From: a virus
Reading direction: 5' to 3' (one strand)
DNA: 21,366 bases
IMG/VR virus record: IMGVR_UViG_3300017992_000015
Coordinates: 1 to 21,366 of that record
Shown: positions 20,802-21,366 of the stretch, one piece after another
How the letters are laid out: every line of letters begins with the position of its first letter
Position numbering within the stretch: position 1 is the first letter of the stretch
Made by a program: the position numbers and the translations under genes
The notes under the pieces: generated by a model
Told to the model about the DNA's origin: nothing
What the model saw: the letters and a program-made list of their open reading frames with translations, nothing else
The model's database searches: none

Positions 20802-21366
20802 CTATCCGCCGGCGTCAGCAGCACGCGCACGAGCCCTTGCGAGGGCATCCTGCGTAGCCGCCGATCGCTCCGGCGTAGTGTGCGTCGGCTGCGCCTGCGG
20901 CGCTGCTTCTGCATTCGTCATTGTCTGCTGTGGCGCAGGAGCAGCCTCTGGAGGAGGCGTTTGCTCGGGTTGCGTCACGGAAGCCATGGGATTCCCAGCT
21001 GCCTCAGGAGCGGCCGTAGGCGGCGGCGTGGTAGCCGCCGGCATGGCAGGATCCTGCTGCGTAGCTGCGGGGGAAGCACCCATCGGCGACGGGGCTTCCT
21101 GTGATTGCATTGGATTTGGTGTCCCACCACCCTCAGAGGCAACGCTCTGGAACGGAACCGTCGTCTGCGTGTTTTGGGCACGCGCCTGATCGAAGATGTG
21201 TTGCGGGATGAACTCCTGGTACACATCACCGAGGGCGTAGACGATGGCCGTCGCTGGAATGCCAGCGCCGCACAACATGCGGACCTGGTCCTCAATGGTG
21301 GGGATTCGTACGATCTCGTCCCAGGGACGAACGTGGGATTCGGCCAGGCCGTGGATCCCTTCGAAC
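20802..21366 (-). CDS. Pro/Ala/Gln-rich protein, C-terminal part (cut by the right edge)
   Basis: The frame is open from the right edge to a stop at 20802, giving at least 187 residues; the N-terminus lies outside. An in-frame ATG at 21278 exists, but the codons before it also read as protein (GLAESHVRPWDEIVRIP, then IEDQVRMLCGAGIPATAIVY), so I treat the gene as 5'-partial. The visible start is folded-looking (YALGDVYQEFIPQHIFDQAR). From about 21170 down to 20850 it is a disordered Pro/Ala/Thr/Gln tract, ending in a helix of Ala/Arg (ALARARARAADAGG). No family recognised; it resembles the 397-residue protein at 3106 in composition. Confidence 0.7.
   Translation of the reverse strand, partial: FEGIHGLAESHVRPWDEIVRIPTIEDQVRMLCGAGIPATAIVYALGDVYQEFIPQHIFDQARAQNTQTTVPFQSVASEGGGTPNPMQSQEAPSPMGASPAATQQDPAMPAATTPPPTAAPEAAGNPMASVTQPEQTPPPEAAPAPQQTMTNAEAAPQAQPTHTTPERSAATQDALARARARAADAGG

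Noticed and set aside
1-21366. CRISPR array, insertion sequence or attachment site
   Set aside because: No regularly spaced direct repeats, transposase motifs or integrase gene were seen by eye on either strand.

Overview
The window looks like part of a tailed double-stranded DNA bacteriophage genome (Caudoviricetes), either free or from a metagenome. It is GC-rich. Small genes are packed tightly, nearly all on the minus strand, mostly with strong Shine-Dalgarno (SD) sequences and with start/stop overlaps of 1 to about 90 bases. There are no ribosomal RNA genes, metabolic operons, insertion sequences or CRISPR arrays. The phage assignment rests on a portal-like protein, a T4 UvsX-like recombinase, a RuvC-type resolvase, an endonuclease VII/HNH-like nuclease, a tRNA-like gene and many small orphan genes. 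The host cannot be named from the sequence.

Layout, left to right. Bases 1-890 hold the start of a minus-strand gene that runs off the left edge, a compact divergent promoter region, and the only plus-strand gene, an HNH/endonuclease VII-like nuclease whose 3' end runs into the end of the portal gene. Bases 823-4393 are a structural block read leftward: a 397-residue Pro/Ala/Gln-rich protein, two overlapping small genes and the portal-like protein, with a candidate promoter and an upstream terminator. Bases 4422-6660 hold four unrecognised genes, one of them 48 residues long, bounded by a second terminator-like hairpin. Bases 6697-8686 hold five small genes, including a 39-residue Cys-rich microprotein. 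Bases 8718-8903 hold a GC hairpin and an odd tRNA-like gene with a CAT anticodon and an oversized variable arm.

Bases 8928-19381 are one long, nearly gapless minus-strand array. Recognisable members are a RuvC-like resolvase, a DEDDh 3'-5' exonuclease, a helix-hairpin-helix glycosylase-like protein, a family-2-like glycosyltransferase, and a protein with a DUF1016-N-like domain followed by acidic and basic tails. The rest are orphans, including a possible pair of diverged tandem paralogues at 12390-13554. Bases 19374-20729 encode the UvsX/RecA-like recombinase. A hairpin and the 3' part of another Pro/Ala-rich protein, cut by the right edge, close the window.

As a working picture, transcription runs right to left. 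The recombinase, resolvase, exonuclease and glycosylase-like protein would serve DNA replication, recombination or repair, and the portal block serves the virion. The glycosyltransferase may modify DNA, virion or host surface, but its target is not visible here. About two thirds of the genes have no function that can be read from the sequence.
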